Part shown: piece after piece, positions 40,155 through 47,605 of the stretch
Layout of the letters: the number at the start of each line of letters is the position of its first letter
How positions within the stretch are numbered: position 1 is the stretch's first letter
Source: a virus
DNA length: 51,037 nucleotides
Reading direction: 5' to 3' (one strand)
Virus record (IMG/VR): IMGVR_UViG_3300012198_000002
Location: 1 to 51,037 of that record
Made by a program: the position numbers and the translations under genes
The notes under the pieces: generated by a model
What the model saw: only the letters and a program-made list of their open reading frames with translations
Told to the model about the DNA's origin: nothing
Database searches by the model: none

Positions 40155-41503
40155 CGCACTACCTCCATCGGCATCACGCTCTCATATCGCGTCTGACAGG
40201 CAATAAAGCGCAAGGGAATGACGCCCTCTGGCCCGTTGCGGTGCTTGCCAATAATGATGTTGATATCATATTCTGACGCATCACGTGCAATATCCTCATC
40301 TTTGTGCATGAACAAAACGATATCCGCATCAGCTTCAATGCCGCCTGCCTCACGCAAATCGGAGAGTTGGGGTATTTTGTTTGCTCGCTGCTCTACTGCA
40401 CGTGAGAGTTGCGCCAGAGAGAGGACCGGCACCTGTAATTCACGCGCCAGATACTTGAGGTTACGACACACCTCTTCCACCTCTAGACGGCGTTCCTGAT
40501 ACTTACGCCCATCTTCGTTGGGAGCCTTGCCAAGTTGCAAGTAATCTACACCAATCAGGTCCAACCCATACTCTGCTTGGTGACGGCGCGCTTTTGAACG
40601 CATGGCGGTACTAGAGAGTCCACAGGTATCATCGATAAACAGTTCACCAGGAAGTTGCGTTAGCCGTAGCCCTGCATCGAAGACCTGTTCCCACTCATCA
40701 TCTGAGAGGCGAGCATCCCGCAATTTCATTTGATCGACACCCGCCTCCATTGCAAACCAGCGCTGCATGAGTTGATCACGAGACATCTCCATACTAAAGA
40801 GCAGCACGCGATACCCTGAACGTACCGCATGATCAGCAAGATTGAGCAATAGCGAAGTTTTACCAACCGCAGGTCGTGCTGCAAGGATGATCAGGTCTGA
40901 TGGACGCAGCCCACCAAGTTTCTTATCTAGAAACTTAAATCCGGTTGGCACGCCCGTTACAATACCGCGCAGGTTACGACTGTGCATCTCCTCAAGTTTC
41001 TCCAGGTAGGTGGTTACCGCCTGTCTATGCGAGACAATAGAGGCACTGCTACTCCCCTGATTCCCAAGGCGATAGATACTCTCTTCAGCAAAGGGGAGCG
41101 CGGTATCATCTTCTGCGAATGCGCGCGCTACGATATCAGAGCCTACACTAGCCAGCGAGCGGAAAAGAGACTTCTTCTCGACAATATGCGCGTAATGCTC
41201 CGCGTTGGATGATGTTGGCACCTTGTCAATCAAATCAGCGAGATATCCAGATCCACCACACACCCCGATGCTTCCCATCCGCTCTAATTCAGCAGTGAGC
41301 GTCACAAAGTCGGCAGGTTCATGGCGGTAATGCAATTGCAGCATTGCCTTGAAGATAAGATGATGTGCCTCACGATAAAAGTGCTCAGGAGTGAGGAAGT
41401 CTGCCACCTGATTAATTGCCTCAGGATCAATAATGAGACTTCCCAGTACTCCTTGCTCAGCCTCTTTACTGAAAGGGACATGCTTCTCTGAAAGCTTCTC
41501 CAT
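40151..41503 (-). CDS. dnaB: Replicative DNA helicase DnaB, 450 aa
   Basis: N-terminal domain with EAEQGVLGSLIIDPEAIN and the Tyr-Arg-His region FYREAHHLIFKAM, a linker, then Walker A AARPAVGKTSLLLNLA (about 210), GVDYLQLG (Walker B, about 320) and the arginine region QLSRAVEQRANKIPQLSDLR. Length and order are normal for DnaB. Start ATG overlaps the initiator stop (TAATG), so helicase and initiator are made together. Confidence 0.95.
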   Translation of the reverse strand: MEKLSEKHVPFSKEAEQGVLGSLIIDPEAINQVADFLTPEHFYREAHHLIFKAMLQLHYRHEPADFVTLTAELERMGSIGVCGGSGYLADLIDKVPTSSNAEHYAHIVEKKSLFRSLASVGSDIVARAFAEDDTALPFAEESIYRLGNQGSSSASIVSHRQAVTTYLEKLEEMHSRNLRGIVTGVPTGFKFLDKKLGGLRPSDLIILAARPAVGKTSLLLNLADHAVRSGYRVLLFSMEMSRDQLMQRWFAMEAGVDQMKLRDARLSDDEWEQVFDAGLRLTQLPGELFIDDTCGLSSTAMRSKARRHQAEYGLDLIGVDYLQLGKAPNEDGRKYQERRLEVEEVCRNLKYLARELQVPVLSLAQLSRAVEQRANKIPQLSDLREAGGIEADADIVLFMHKDEDIARDASEYDINIIIGKHRNGPEGVIPLRFIACQTRYESVMPMEVVR

Positions 41504-42816
41504 TATGCGCGCTTCCTTCCCTTGTTCAAATCTTTCAAGTTCACATAGGTCAACTCTTCATCATCGTCTTCCTCTGGCTTGAAGGTATAACCCCCAACGG
41601 TACGCATGATCCCTTTGGCTGCATCCTTTTGTTCAGCGGCAATAAGGGCCATCTCACGCTTTTTGTATTCCTGGCAGATATACCTGACGGTCATATGTTC
41701 GCGGGTAAACCAACCTGACATCTGATTGCGAGGCTCATTCCAGAGGTGCTTAAACAGGGTTTCCATACGTTTAGGGGTAACGGTTCTCCCCTTGAGGAGA
41801 TCGCAGATTGCACGATCACTCTCCTCGTCAGGGACAAAACATTGTGCAGGATCTTTCGTCACCTCGCGGCGTTGCTCATCCAATTTGACATAGACCTGAG
41901 CCACACGATCCTGTAAAGCACTAGGGACCACAAAAGGGGTGTAGGCTCCATCACGTTTCCCTGTATTCGCTTGCCTATACGAAGCCTGCTTATCGGATGG
42001 TGAACCAGTCAATTCGATGTTCTGTTGATTAGGGGTAGGCACCTCATCTACAATAGTGTTTTTTGCCGTTTGTAGCATTGTTGTGGAGCCAGGAGAATTA
42101 TTATCATCTCTTTGTAGGTGCGAGATATCTTTCCCGTCAGATTTTGATTGTGGCGCGTTTTTAGCAGTGCTAACGTTATCTTTATCAGACAAGGATAACT
42201 GAGAATTATTATCATTCTCAAAAGATGTGGGAGAGGTGCGTGTGTCGTTAGACACCGCAATACTCTCTTTCTTTGTAGTCTTTAATGTAGTCTTATTATT
42301 AATGTCTTTAGTGTGCTCAGTTTGTGCTTGATCGAGTTCACCAAATGACACAAGCCTGTCACTTTTCGTGAACAGGCTTGTGTCATTTGGTGAACAGGCT
42401 TGTGTCATTTGGTGAACAAGAATATCTGATGGATCAACTTGTTCATTTGGTGAACAAGAATAGAACTGCCTATTCTGTTCCCAAATATCTATGATGGTGA
42501 TGTGGTAGAGCGCATTGCCCGCCTCTTTACCGTCTTTTGTACGTTTGCGTTTGATTTCTGCGTGGATGAGTCCAACGATATGTAGGCGCGGCAGCATCTT
42601 GCTAAGTGCTCCAATGGAGAACCCTGTATCATTTGACAAATCTCGCAGCGTACGATACTTTGGTGTGGAATCGTCCCAACATAAACAGCGTAGAGAAGCA
42701 AATAACCATTTTTCCTCTTTAGTTAGATGCTTGTAAGAATCGAAAAGGATATTAGGTATCCTTGTAAAATGATCTGCGTAATTGTTATTGTCTCTCTTCT
42801 CATGTGGTGTGCTCAT
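41503..42816 (-). CDS. Replication initiator, lambda-O-like layout, 437 aa
   Basis: Residues about 20-115 form a winged HTH (FTRIPNILFDSYKHLTKEEK, then YRTLRDLSNDTGFSIGALSK). A long Ser/Asn/Asp/Thr-rich linker follows (about 150-290), and a C-terminal helical, charged domain (about 300-437) likely contacts DnaB. The iterons at 42336-42460 lie within its gene, in the part coding for residues about 120-160, followed by an AT-rich stretch. This is the arrangement of lambda ori within gene O, next to gene P/helicase. Overlaps both neighbours. Confidence 0.75.
   Translation of the reverse strand: MSTPHEKRDNNNYADHFTRIPNILFDSYKHLTKEEKWLFASLRCLCWDDSTPKYRTLRDLSNDTGFSIGALSKMLPRLHIVGLIHAEIKRKRTKDGKEAGNALYHITIIDIWEQNRQFYSCSPNEQVDPSDILVHQMTQACSPNDTSLFTKSDRLVSFGELDQAQTEHTKDINNKTTLKTTKKESIAVSNDTRTSPTSFENDNNSQLSLSDKDNVSTAKNAPQSKSDGKDISHLQRDDNNSPGSTTMLQTAKNTIVDEVPTPNQQNIELTGSPSDKQASYRQANTGKRDGAYTPFVVPSALQDRVAQVYVKLDEQRREVTKDPAQCFVPDEESDRAICDLLKGRTVTPKRMETLFKHLWNEPRNQMSGWFTREHMTVRYICQEYKKREMALIAAEQKDAAKGIMRTVGGYTFKPEEDDDEELTYVNLKDLNKGRKRA
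42160..42310. other. AT-rich stretch beside the iterons, DUE candidate
   Basis: Strongly AT-rich inside the initiator gene, with a perfect inverted repeat TGAGAAT...ATTCTCA near 42199-42219 and runs such as TTATTATTAATG. It lies just left of the iteron cluster, as an unwinding element would. Confidence 0.4.
42336..42460. repeat. Iteron cluster inside the initiator gene, candidate origin
   Basis: A 22-base unit GTGAACAGGCTTGTGTCATT+TG is repeated exactly at 42368-42389 and 42390-42411. An inverted copy lies at 42336-42362 with only one base different, separated from the first by TTTTC, and a partial unit GTGAACAAG follows at 42412. A shortened palindrome CTTGTTCA...TGAACAAG is at 42438-42458. 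A 22-base spacing puts units on one face of the helix, as initiator sites usually are. Confidence 0.75.
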
Positions 42817-43406
42817 TACATCACCTCATCTATTGCGTGATGAGCAACTACATTGTTTAGCATTTTTGTTGCCCATATGTAGAATTCCCGCTCTGTCAGT
42901 GTATTTTTTGCCATGTTGCATTGCGTACAGCAGGGGCGGCAATTATCAATGGTATATCCTTTGGAGTTATCAATGCGGTCTATGCCTGTGTAGATAAAGG
43001 GGATTTGTCCCATTCGCAAGAGAGATCTTGAGGGTGGTTCACCACAGTAGTAACATTCCTTTGCGGTTAGTTCAAGGAATTGTTCTGGTGTAATTTCAAA
43101 TTTGTAATGTCGTCTTGCCGCTGTTTGCTTGTATGTATTGTATACTTGAAGCGCATTAGATGTTAGGACGCGTGGCTCGCTCTTTGGGTCAAAGAAATGG
43201 AATGGTAGTGATTGTTTGCGACAATGAGGACAACATTTTCTTACGTCCCTTTTCCCCATAGTGCTAGCTGCGATATTGGTTATTTGACCACAATCACATC
43301 TACAAACCCAAATTACTCTTGTCCTTGTTCTACTAACTGTTGTCTTGGAATATAATACGGTAACATGATCTATACGTTGCCCTGTGTAATCTACATAACC
43401 ACTCAT
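42816..43406 (-). CDS. HNH endonuclease, homing-type, 196 aa
   Basis: Start at ATG 43406 (MSGYVDYTGQRIDHVTVLY) after AAGGG; the open frame goes further up but overlaps the HTH gene. Residues 1-65 are the DLTGQRFGRLTVL-type module with a zinc site CRCDCG...CCPHC. Residues about 120-185 are the HNH core: CYYCGEPPSR, then GIDRIDNSKGYTIDNCRPCC and NMAKNTLTEREF. Such genes are mobile and often invade phage replication regions. It overlaps the initiator start (TAATG). Confidence 0.8.
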   Translation of the reverse strand: MSGYVDYTGQRIDHVTVLYSKTTVSRTRTRVIWVCRCDCGQITNIAASTMGKRDVRKCCPHCRKQSLPFHFFDPKSEPRVLTSNALQVYNTYKQTAARRHYKFEITPEQFLELTAKECYYCGEPPSRSLLRMGQIPFIYTGIDRIDNSKGYTIDNCRPCCTQCNMAKNTLTEREFYIWATKMLNNVVAHHAIDEVM

Positions 43407-43548
43407 GACATACCCTTCTAGCCACCCACCATGCCAGATAGAAGGTTGATAATTTCTCAACTTATCTGGTATAGTAAAAGGGTAGCATCTACTAGCTCTA
43501 TCGTTTGCAGTTGTCCCGACCGAAAACAATAGAGTGGCTACAAGCCTT

Positions 43549-43576
43549 TTGAATAGCGGAGGTGCATTCTCCGCTT
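43549..43576 (-). terminator. Hairpin after the HTH gene, partial terminator
   Basis: AGCGGAG mirrors CTCCGCT, directly after TAA and AAA. No T-run follows, so read-through into the HNH-initiator-DnaB genes is expected; it could set the ratio of regulator to replication proteins. Confidence 0.5.
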
Positions 43577-43774
43577 TTATTTTTTGTCTTCCTGAATGTT
43601 CTTCTGACTGGCTAAGAAGTCTTCTAAGTCCTGCCGTACCACACGCCACGATCCACTGATCTTGTACCCTGGCAGCATCTTCTGTCGAAGCATACGCTTG
43701 ACTGTCTCCTCTGACAACTTGAGCTTCGTAGCAATTTCCTCTACAGTAAGAAATTCCTCCATCATAATAGCCAT
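43577..43774 (-). CDS. Excisionase-type HTH protein, 65 aa
   Basis: FLTVEEIATKLKLSEETVKRML, then LPGYKISGSWRVVRQDLEDF is the HTH_17 winged helix. GAGGAGAGAGAAA precedes the ATG. First gene of the leftward replication operon, so it probably regulates it. A hairpin follows its stop. Confidence 0.75.
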   Translation of the reverse strand: MAIMMEEFLTVEEIATKLKLSEETVKRMLRQKMLPGYKISGSWRVVRQDLEDFLASQKNIQEDKK

Positions 43775-43809
43775 TTTCTCTCTCCTCTATAGTTTCTCGT
43801 CTCTTTGTT

Positions 43810-43838
43810 AGTATACCATCTACTTGTGTATGGTGCAA
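43810..43838 (-). promoter_or_regulatory. Promoter of the leftward replication/modification operon
   Basis: TTGCAC (43833-43838) and TATACT (43810-43815) with a 17-base spacer on the minus strand, about 36 bases before the HTH gene start. Confidence 0.6.
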
Positions 43839-44123
43839 GCGTTTGTGCGATTTGTTGTACCGCGTTGTTTTATGTGGATTCGTGTTGGTTCGTGTGGTTG
43901 AGAATGCGAATGTATCTATGTCATCCCCTGGTACATTTGGGGCAATATCGTAAAATATGGACTGCATACGAGTTAATACTCCTGTACATGTATTTTGTGT
44001 ACGGGTTTTTGCACTGGTTACTCTACGGGTTTCTACGGTTTAGCCCACGATGGGCGCAAAGGCTTTGACGCCTCGCTTGCTTGCGAGGTATCATGGGGTA
44101 TCTGGTTTCCGAACTAGCAGAGG

Positions 44124-44158
44124 CGAGCTACTAATCTTGCAGGACGTAGCTCGCTTTT
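44124..44158. terminator. Terminator between convergent regions
   Basis: GCGAGCTAC is mirrored by GTAGCTCGC over 14 bases with TTTTG after it on the plus strand. On the minus strand it follows the stop of the 44162 gene, preceded by AAAA. Confidence 0.65.
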
Positions 44159-44161
44159 GTG

Positions 44162-44851
44162 TTACTCCGCAGATCGTAAAAGCCGCAGGAGTTCTTCGGC
44201 GTATCTTTCGTATGCAGCAGACTCAGCAGACCAAGCAGCAGACTCAGCAGACCGAGCAGACCGAGCAGCAGACTCAGCAGACCAAGCAGCAGACCGAGCA
44301 GCAGACCGAGCAGACCGAGCAGCAGACTCAGCAGACCGAGCAGCAGACTCGTCCCATCTCTCTGTCTGGAGTGCCGTTTCATGTACGAGCAATACTCGTC
44401 GTACAGCAGACACTACTTGCTTCTTCAACTCGTCAGCAATTTCTAGCGTGAGGACGCGCTCAATATTCTCCTTCAACAGATATGCGCAAAATTGCCACTT
44501 CACGCGCTCAAGGGAAAACTCAGACACACCAACGGGAATGGACTCTGTGAATTGTTCAGGCCAGAGCATCGCCTGTTCTCTCGGTAAATGCTCAAAGATC
44601 GTATCCTCCAAGCGGGCGAGCCATTCAGGGATACCTAGTGCCTCCTCATACACGGCATGATCTGAGGTCTCGTAATCGGTTCCTAGTCGACTGTTGAGGC
44701 TGTGGATCGCGCATCCTACCGCGCACCCTCGCCACTTGCCATCAATAACATCCCCATAGGTCCCCTGTATAACCTGGTCTGCTTCGCGATGTGTCCTGGT
44801 CTCTTCGAGTAACATGACTTTTAACAGTGGATCGTTGTTATAACTCTGCAT
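44162..44851 (-). CDS. Phage-type protein with SAARSAESAA-type repeats, 229 aa
   Basis: The front (about 1-150) is globular, with RGCAVGCAIHSLN and WLARLEDTIFEHLP. A tract near residues 170-215 repeats A/S/W/R/E units such as ESAARSA and AWSAESAA some ten times, giving an amphipathic helix, then YERYAEELLRLL. I know this build from phage and Chloroflexota mobile genes; function unknown. The repeat tract makes the DNA a run of CAG-rich trimers (44217-44350). Confidence 0.75.
   Translation of the reverse strand: MQSYNNDPLLKVMLLEETRTHREADQVIQGTYGDVIDGKWRGCAVGCAIHSLNSRLGTDYETSDHAVYEEALGIPEWLARLEDTIFEHLPREQAMLWPEQFTESIPVGVSEFSLERVKWQFCAYLLKENIERVLTLEIADELKKQVVSAVRRVLLVHETALQTERWDESAARSAESAARSARSAARSAAWSAESAARSARSAESAAWSAESAAYERYAEELLRLLRSAE
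44217..44350. repeat. Tandem CAGA(C/G)-rich trimers coding for the SAARSAESAA tract
   Basis: Units such as CAGCAGACTCAGCAGACC and CAGCAGACCGAGCAGACC recur in a 3-base frame over about 130 bases. It is the coding DNA of the C-terminal repeat and could be unstable in length. Confidence 0.7.
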
Positions 44852-44907
44852 TAATTCTCTCTTTTCTGATTGATAATGACTTGTTCAAAGGGTACGTCTC
44901 GCTTTTG

Positions 44908-45168
44908 TTATGCGGGTTCTCCTCTTACCTCTCTCAAGATTGCCTCTTGTTCAACAGGTTTCATCTGCCAATACACTGGCAACATCCGTTGTACATGCTC
45001 CTCTGCGGATGTTGCCCTTCCAGCGTGACAGTGAGGATGAGCGTACTGGAGCGTATAGAGGGGCAACACACGTCCCTCGATTTCTATGCCGACAGGTTCT
45101 TGTATACGTTTCATAGTGGCACCCCTGACATCAGGAATATCACCTCCACAGATTGCACACTTAGTCAT
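44908..45168 (-). CDS. Small zinc-binding protein, 86 aa
   Basis: MTKCAICGGDIPDVRG begins with a Cys pair, and HPHCHAGR follows mid-way, so one zinc site is likely. ATGA overlap with the upstream gene. No family recognised. Confidence 0.65.
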   Translation of the reverse strand: MTKCAICGGDIPDVRGATMKRIQEPVGIEIEGRVLPLYTLQYAHPHCHAGRATSAEEHVQRMLPVYWQMKPVEQEAILREVRGEPA

Positions 45169-45380
45169 GCGTGTTGCTTCTCCTTCTCTACAATCTCCAG
45201 TTCCTCGCGCCAGAAGTAGGCAATAGTCGTCTTTCTGCCAAGCAGTTGTACGCCGAAGGCATCACCATCGTCAGCGTGGGCATCGATCTTGACGAGTTGC
45301 CCTATTCTGCCCTGATACTCGTTGGGGTAGTCTTCTAGTGCCTGAATGACTACTACTGTGCCAATCTGTAAATCTGTCAT
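45165..45380 (-). CDS. Small beta-barrel-like protein, 71 aa
   Basis: IGTVVVIQALEDYPNEYQGR and IGQLVKIDAHADDGDAFGV look like an SH3-type barrel; ends basic-acidic. Coupled at both ends. Function unknown. Confidence 0.65.
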   Translation of the reverse strand: MTDLQIGTVVVIQALEDYPNEYQGRIGQLVKIDAHADDGDAFGVQLLGRKTTIAYFWREELEIVEKEKQHA

Positions 45381-45841
45381 GCGGGTTGCTCCTCCTTCTG
45401 CTCTTGTTCCTCATCCTCGCAAAAATCTTGCCAGTTGAAGCGATGAAGACGCGCATAGCATTCATGTTCGCCGCAATAGACTTCTTTGTTCTGGAATGGC
45501 ATTTCATACTCTTCGTGGGTGTCATGCAGAAACTCTTGTTCTTTGTCCCAGTTGATAATGCAACCGCAATCAAGCAGTACCTCACCCTTTTTGAGTGAGG
45601 GCTTATCCCACCACTGCTCAACCATCTGCATTCCCTCAGTGAGCAGGGCAAACTGCACAGCAGGGAGTGTCATGCTGGTAGAGGATATCTCGCCATGACT
45701 GTCGGCCTTGACGACGTGTACATGGTCACGGGTAATCTCTGCCAGGGTAGCGCGTACTTCCATACGAGAGGTGTCGAATCGCTCTTCCAATTTGATGTAC
45801 AATTTGCCATTCTCGAAGCTGATAATCTGTTTAGCGTCCAT
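45377..45841 (-). CDS. Hypothetical Cys-containing protein, 154 aa
   Basis: Beta-rich first half (ISFENGKLYIKLEERFDTS), then LLDCGCIINWD and VYCGEHECYARL, which could bind a metal, and an acidic Gln/Glu tail. The start overlaps nothing, but its end overlaps the next gene. No family recognised. Confidence 0.65.
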   Translation of the reverse strand: MDAKQIISFENGKLYIKLEERFDTSRMEVRATLAEITRDHVHVVKADSHGEISSTSMTLPAVQFALLTEGMQMVEQWWDKPSLKKGEVLLDCGCIINWDKEQEFLHDTHEEYEMPFQNKEVYCGEHECYARLHRFNWQDFCEDEEQEQKEEQPA

Positions 45842-45847
45842 TTGTGG

Positions 45848-46126
45848 TTACTCCTTCTCGTCTTCCTGCCGCGACGCGATCTGCTCTGCGTAGGCTTTGC
45901 TGTACGCAGCCACATAGCGAGCGCGGTACTCTTCGGGATCGTCGGTCAGGTTCTCGATTGTGTCCAGCGCGGTGTTGACGTGGTTGTTAGCCTGCTCTCT
46001 CACGTTATCGGGTAAAACTACATAGCAAGAAAAATCTGCGGTGGCATCGTCATAGCCATCATTGGCTGCTTTGTGGTCCAGGTTGCTACGTGCCTCTTGG
46101 CTGGTGGTTAGTGGATATTTGTACAT
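45848..46126 (-). CDS. Hypothetical protein, 92 aa
   Basis: ATG at 46126 (MYKYPLTTSQEARSN) after AAGGAGAGGCGA. Acidic and Asn/Ala-rich, helical end (YVAAYSKAYAEQIASRQEDE). The frame stays open upstream and reads a plausible continuation of the gene before it; see the frameshift finding. Confidence 0.6.
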   Translation of the reverse strand: MYKYPLTTSQEARSNLDHKAANDGYDDATADFSCYVVLPDNVREQANNHVNTALDTIENLTDDPEEYRARYVAAYSKAYAEQIASRQEDEKE

Positions 46127-46356
46127 TCGCCTCTCCTTGTCGATCTCATGCAATCCGAAATCATCGTTGTTCTCGTTAAGCCAGTGCTCCAGGTCAATTC
46201 ACGCAGGTTCTCTGCTGTGACTTCGCTGTGATGCAGTGGGACATCAGCGAGATAGGCTCTTCCGTCTTTCACCATCACGGCGTAGACCTCGCCACTTGAC
46301 ATGTGTTTCCAGTATTCGTAGCTCCTCTTCTTGCTATATAGCCGGTTCGATCTCAA
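46108..46356 (-). CDS. Hypothetical protein, 82 aa, possible frameshift near its end
   Basis: TTG at 46356 is the only in-frame start before ATG 46302. The middle (SSGEVYAVMVKDGRAYLADV, then HHSEVTAENLREL) looks like a small phage protein. After that the frame turns unlikely, while another frame gives LEHWLNENNDDFGLHEIDKE at the same place, as if one base were missing near 46200. The start is unsure. Confidence 0.45.
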   Translation of the reverse strand: MRSNRLYSKKRSYEYWKHMSSGEVYAVMVKDGRAYLADVPLHHSEVTAENLRELTWSTGLTRTTMISDCMRSTRRGECTNIH

Positions 46357-46498
46357 CTAACTCAAGGGAGCATCCCTCAGGTGTGCGCTCGTATGTCTTT
46401 TCATAGGCTTCTTCTTCGGAATAGGCACGCAGCACCAGCGTCTTGACAACATAATCACTCTTGCGAGCTTCAAATGTGTAATAATCGTTGTATTCCAT
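46334..46498 (-). CDS. Small acidic protein, 54 aa
   Basis: ATG at 46498 with GAGGAGAG before it. MEYNDYYTFEARKSDYVVKT followed by SEEEAYEKTYER suggests a beta-alpha fold of the kind seen in short phage proteins. First gene of the leftward run served by the 46578 promoter. Confidence 0.6.
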   Translation of the reverse strand: MEYNDYYTFEARKSDYVVKTLVLRAYSEEEAYEKTYERTPEGCSLELVEIEPAI

Positions 46499-46577
46499 CT
46501 CTCCTCAGTCCTTTCTGCTCTTGACAATTGTTTTCAATGCAATGTATGATAGATGTATATCAACAAGATACAAGGTA

Positions 46578-46606
46578 AGTATAACATGGATAATGTATAC
46601 TGTCAA
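46578..46606 (-). promoter_or_regulatory. Consensus-like leftward promoter with CAAGATACA repeats
   Basis: TTGACA (46601-46606) and TATACT (46578-46583) on the minus strand, 17 bases apart. CAAGATACA occurs twice (46564-46572 and 46604-46612), 40 bases apart, flanking the promoter; the divergent XRE gene could act here. Confidence 0.7.
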
Positions 46607-46633
46607 GATACAGAATAAGAGTGGGAGAACGGC

Positions 46634-46900
46634 GTGAATAGAGAAAAGAAGTTTAATCCACAGCGTTTTAGATCCCTCATGAGCGCAAAGCTGAAAGAGA
46701 GAGGGTTGAACGTAAATAGCTTTACCCGAACATATGGTTTCCAACGTGTCCCCCTGGCCCGTGCCATGATAGGTGTGTCTCGTCCGTCAGCAGAGAGCCT
46801 GATTAATTGGTGTAAGGCTCTGGAATGTACGCCAGAGGAACGAGACGAAATAACTGCTTCTGTCTTCGATGATGAACTCGAAGAAGAGAGTGCTGCGTGA
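46634..46900 (+). CDS. XRE/Cro-type HTH repressor, 88 aa (GTG start)
   Basis: FRSLMSAKLKERGLNVNSFT and VPLARAMIGVSRPSAESLIN form the HTH core; acidic tail. GGGAG precedes the GTG. Divergent from the leftward run, a usual place for a repressor. Confidence 0.65.
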   Translation: MNREKKFNPQRFRSLMSAKLKERGLNVNSFTRTYGFQRVPLARAMIGVSRPSAESLINWCKALECTPEERDEITASVFDDELEEESAA

Positions 46901-46912
46901 GGGGGCAACCCC

Positions 46913-47143
46913 TCAGTGCGCTCTCATTGGCAACGGCGCATTGCTGATAATCCCCCTGTTCCAATCGCCATACTCCCATGCTCCACGAAAAACGGCATTG
47001 ATACGCGGTGCCACTGCCTCAAAATAGCCCTGGTACGCTGGCATCTGCTGTCCTCTGTCATCAAAAACCATGACTATTCCATTCGTCCAGAGAATGACAC
47101 TACTCATGTGTAGGCTCGCTGCTTGCTCTGGTATCTCGATCAT
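46913..47143 (-). CDS. Hypothetical protein, 76 aa
   Basis: Start at ATG 47143 (MIEIPEQAASLHMSS) after GAGAGGAG. Beta-rich with VILWTNGIVMVFDD; no Cys. No family recognised. Confidence 0.6.
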   Translation of the reverse strand: MIEIPEQAASLHMSSVILWTNGIVMVFDDRGQQMPAYQGYFEAVAPRINAVFRGAWEYGDWNRGIISNAPLPMRAH

Positions 47144-47159
47144 GCTTGCTCCTCTCATT

Positions 47160-47399
47160 TTATTGCCAAGCATCATGGCATATGAGATAGCCCCACAACT
47201 TCCCGATGTGTCTGGCATCCTCTAGTGCGTTATGCGTTCCCTCTTCCTGTGGTGGCAACGCTTCGTCAGCAATCCCAAGCACATCTAAGACATATTGCAG
47301 GTCACGGATATAGTGGGGATAGCCTGCGGGAAGGTCCATCATGGTGCCGAAAAGCTGACAAAAAGCGACATAATCATATGCATCGATGAAATATCTCAT
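47160..47399 (-). CDS. Internally shortened 3'-5' exoribonuclease-like protein, 79 aa
   Basis: Start ATG 47399 after AAGAGGAGC. MRYFID is the usual N-terminal edge of Rv2179c-type DnaQ-fold nucleases, but it joins at once to AYDYVAFCQLFGTMMDLPAG and later THNALEDARHIGKLW, the C-terminal catalytic part (HxxxxDA). About 90 residues, including the DTE acidic motif, appear missing, so it should be inactive or need a partner. Supported by its own ribosome site and place in the run. Confidence 0.6.
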   Translation of the reverse strand: MRYFIDAYDYVAFCQLFGTMMDLPAGYPHYIRDLQYVLDVLGIADEALPPQEEGTHNALEDARHIGKLWGYLICHDAWQ

Positions 47400-47400
47400 G

Positions 47401-47604
47401 CTACTGCTCCTCTTCCCTCTTCTTAGTACATTCCCTGCATAAGTGGAGGATAATTGTCTCCCCCTCTGCGTTGTTTTCCCAACATTCTGAGCATTCTGTA
47501 ATATCCACTTCCTCACCACAGCCACAGCAAAAGACAGTCTCTAGAATGCTTCGTTCCATTTCCCGCAGGAATGCGTTGATGGTCCAAGTGTCACGATGCT
47601 TCAT
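47401..47604 (-). CDS. Zinc-ribbon protein with HRDT N-terminal module, 67 aa
   Basis: Start ATG 47604 (MKHRDTWTINAFLREMERS). A helical module of about 25 residues is followed by CCGCGE, CSECW and CREC pairs, a zinc ribbon. The first part is close to the start of the 47859-48110 protein. Confidence 0.6.
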   Translation of the reverse strand: MKHRDTWTINAFLREMERSILETVFCCGCGEEVDITECSECWENNAEGETIILHLCRECTKKREEEQ

Positions 47605-47605
47605 G

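Larger units (their letters stand above)
43775..44161. other. Non-coding stretch with the replication-operon promoter
   Basis: Holds the leftward promoter (43810-43838), an AT-rich middle, and a hairpin at 44124-44154. A rightward frame of 87 codons at 43805-44068 is hydrophobic and lacks a ribosome site, so it is left out. Confidence 0.55.

Noticed and set aside
42336-42411. CRISPR-like direct repeats
   Set aside because: Units are adjacent without spacers and lie inside the initiator gene; they fit iterons.
42816-43967. 383-codon form of the HNH gene
   Set aside because: The first 185 codons overlap the better-supported HTH gene in another frame and its promoter; a start at 43406 gives the normal family N-terminus.
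43805-44068. 87-codon hydrophobic rightward frame
   Set aside because: No ribosome site, overlaps the promoter of the leftward operon, odd Cys/Trp/Tyr-rich composition.
44217-44350. Regular trimer repeats as a CRISPR or satellite array
   Set aside because: They keep a 3-base frame and code for the A/S/R/W/E tract of the 44162-44851 protein; there are no spacers.
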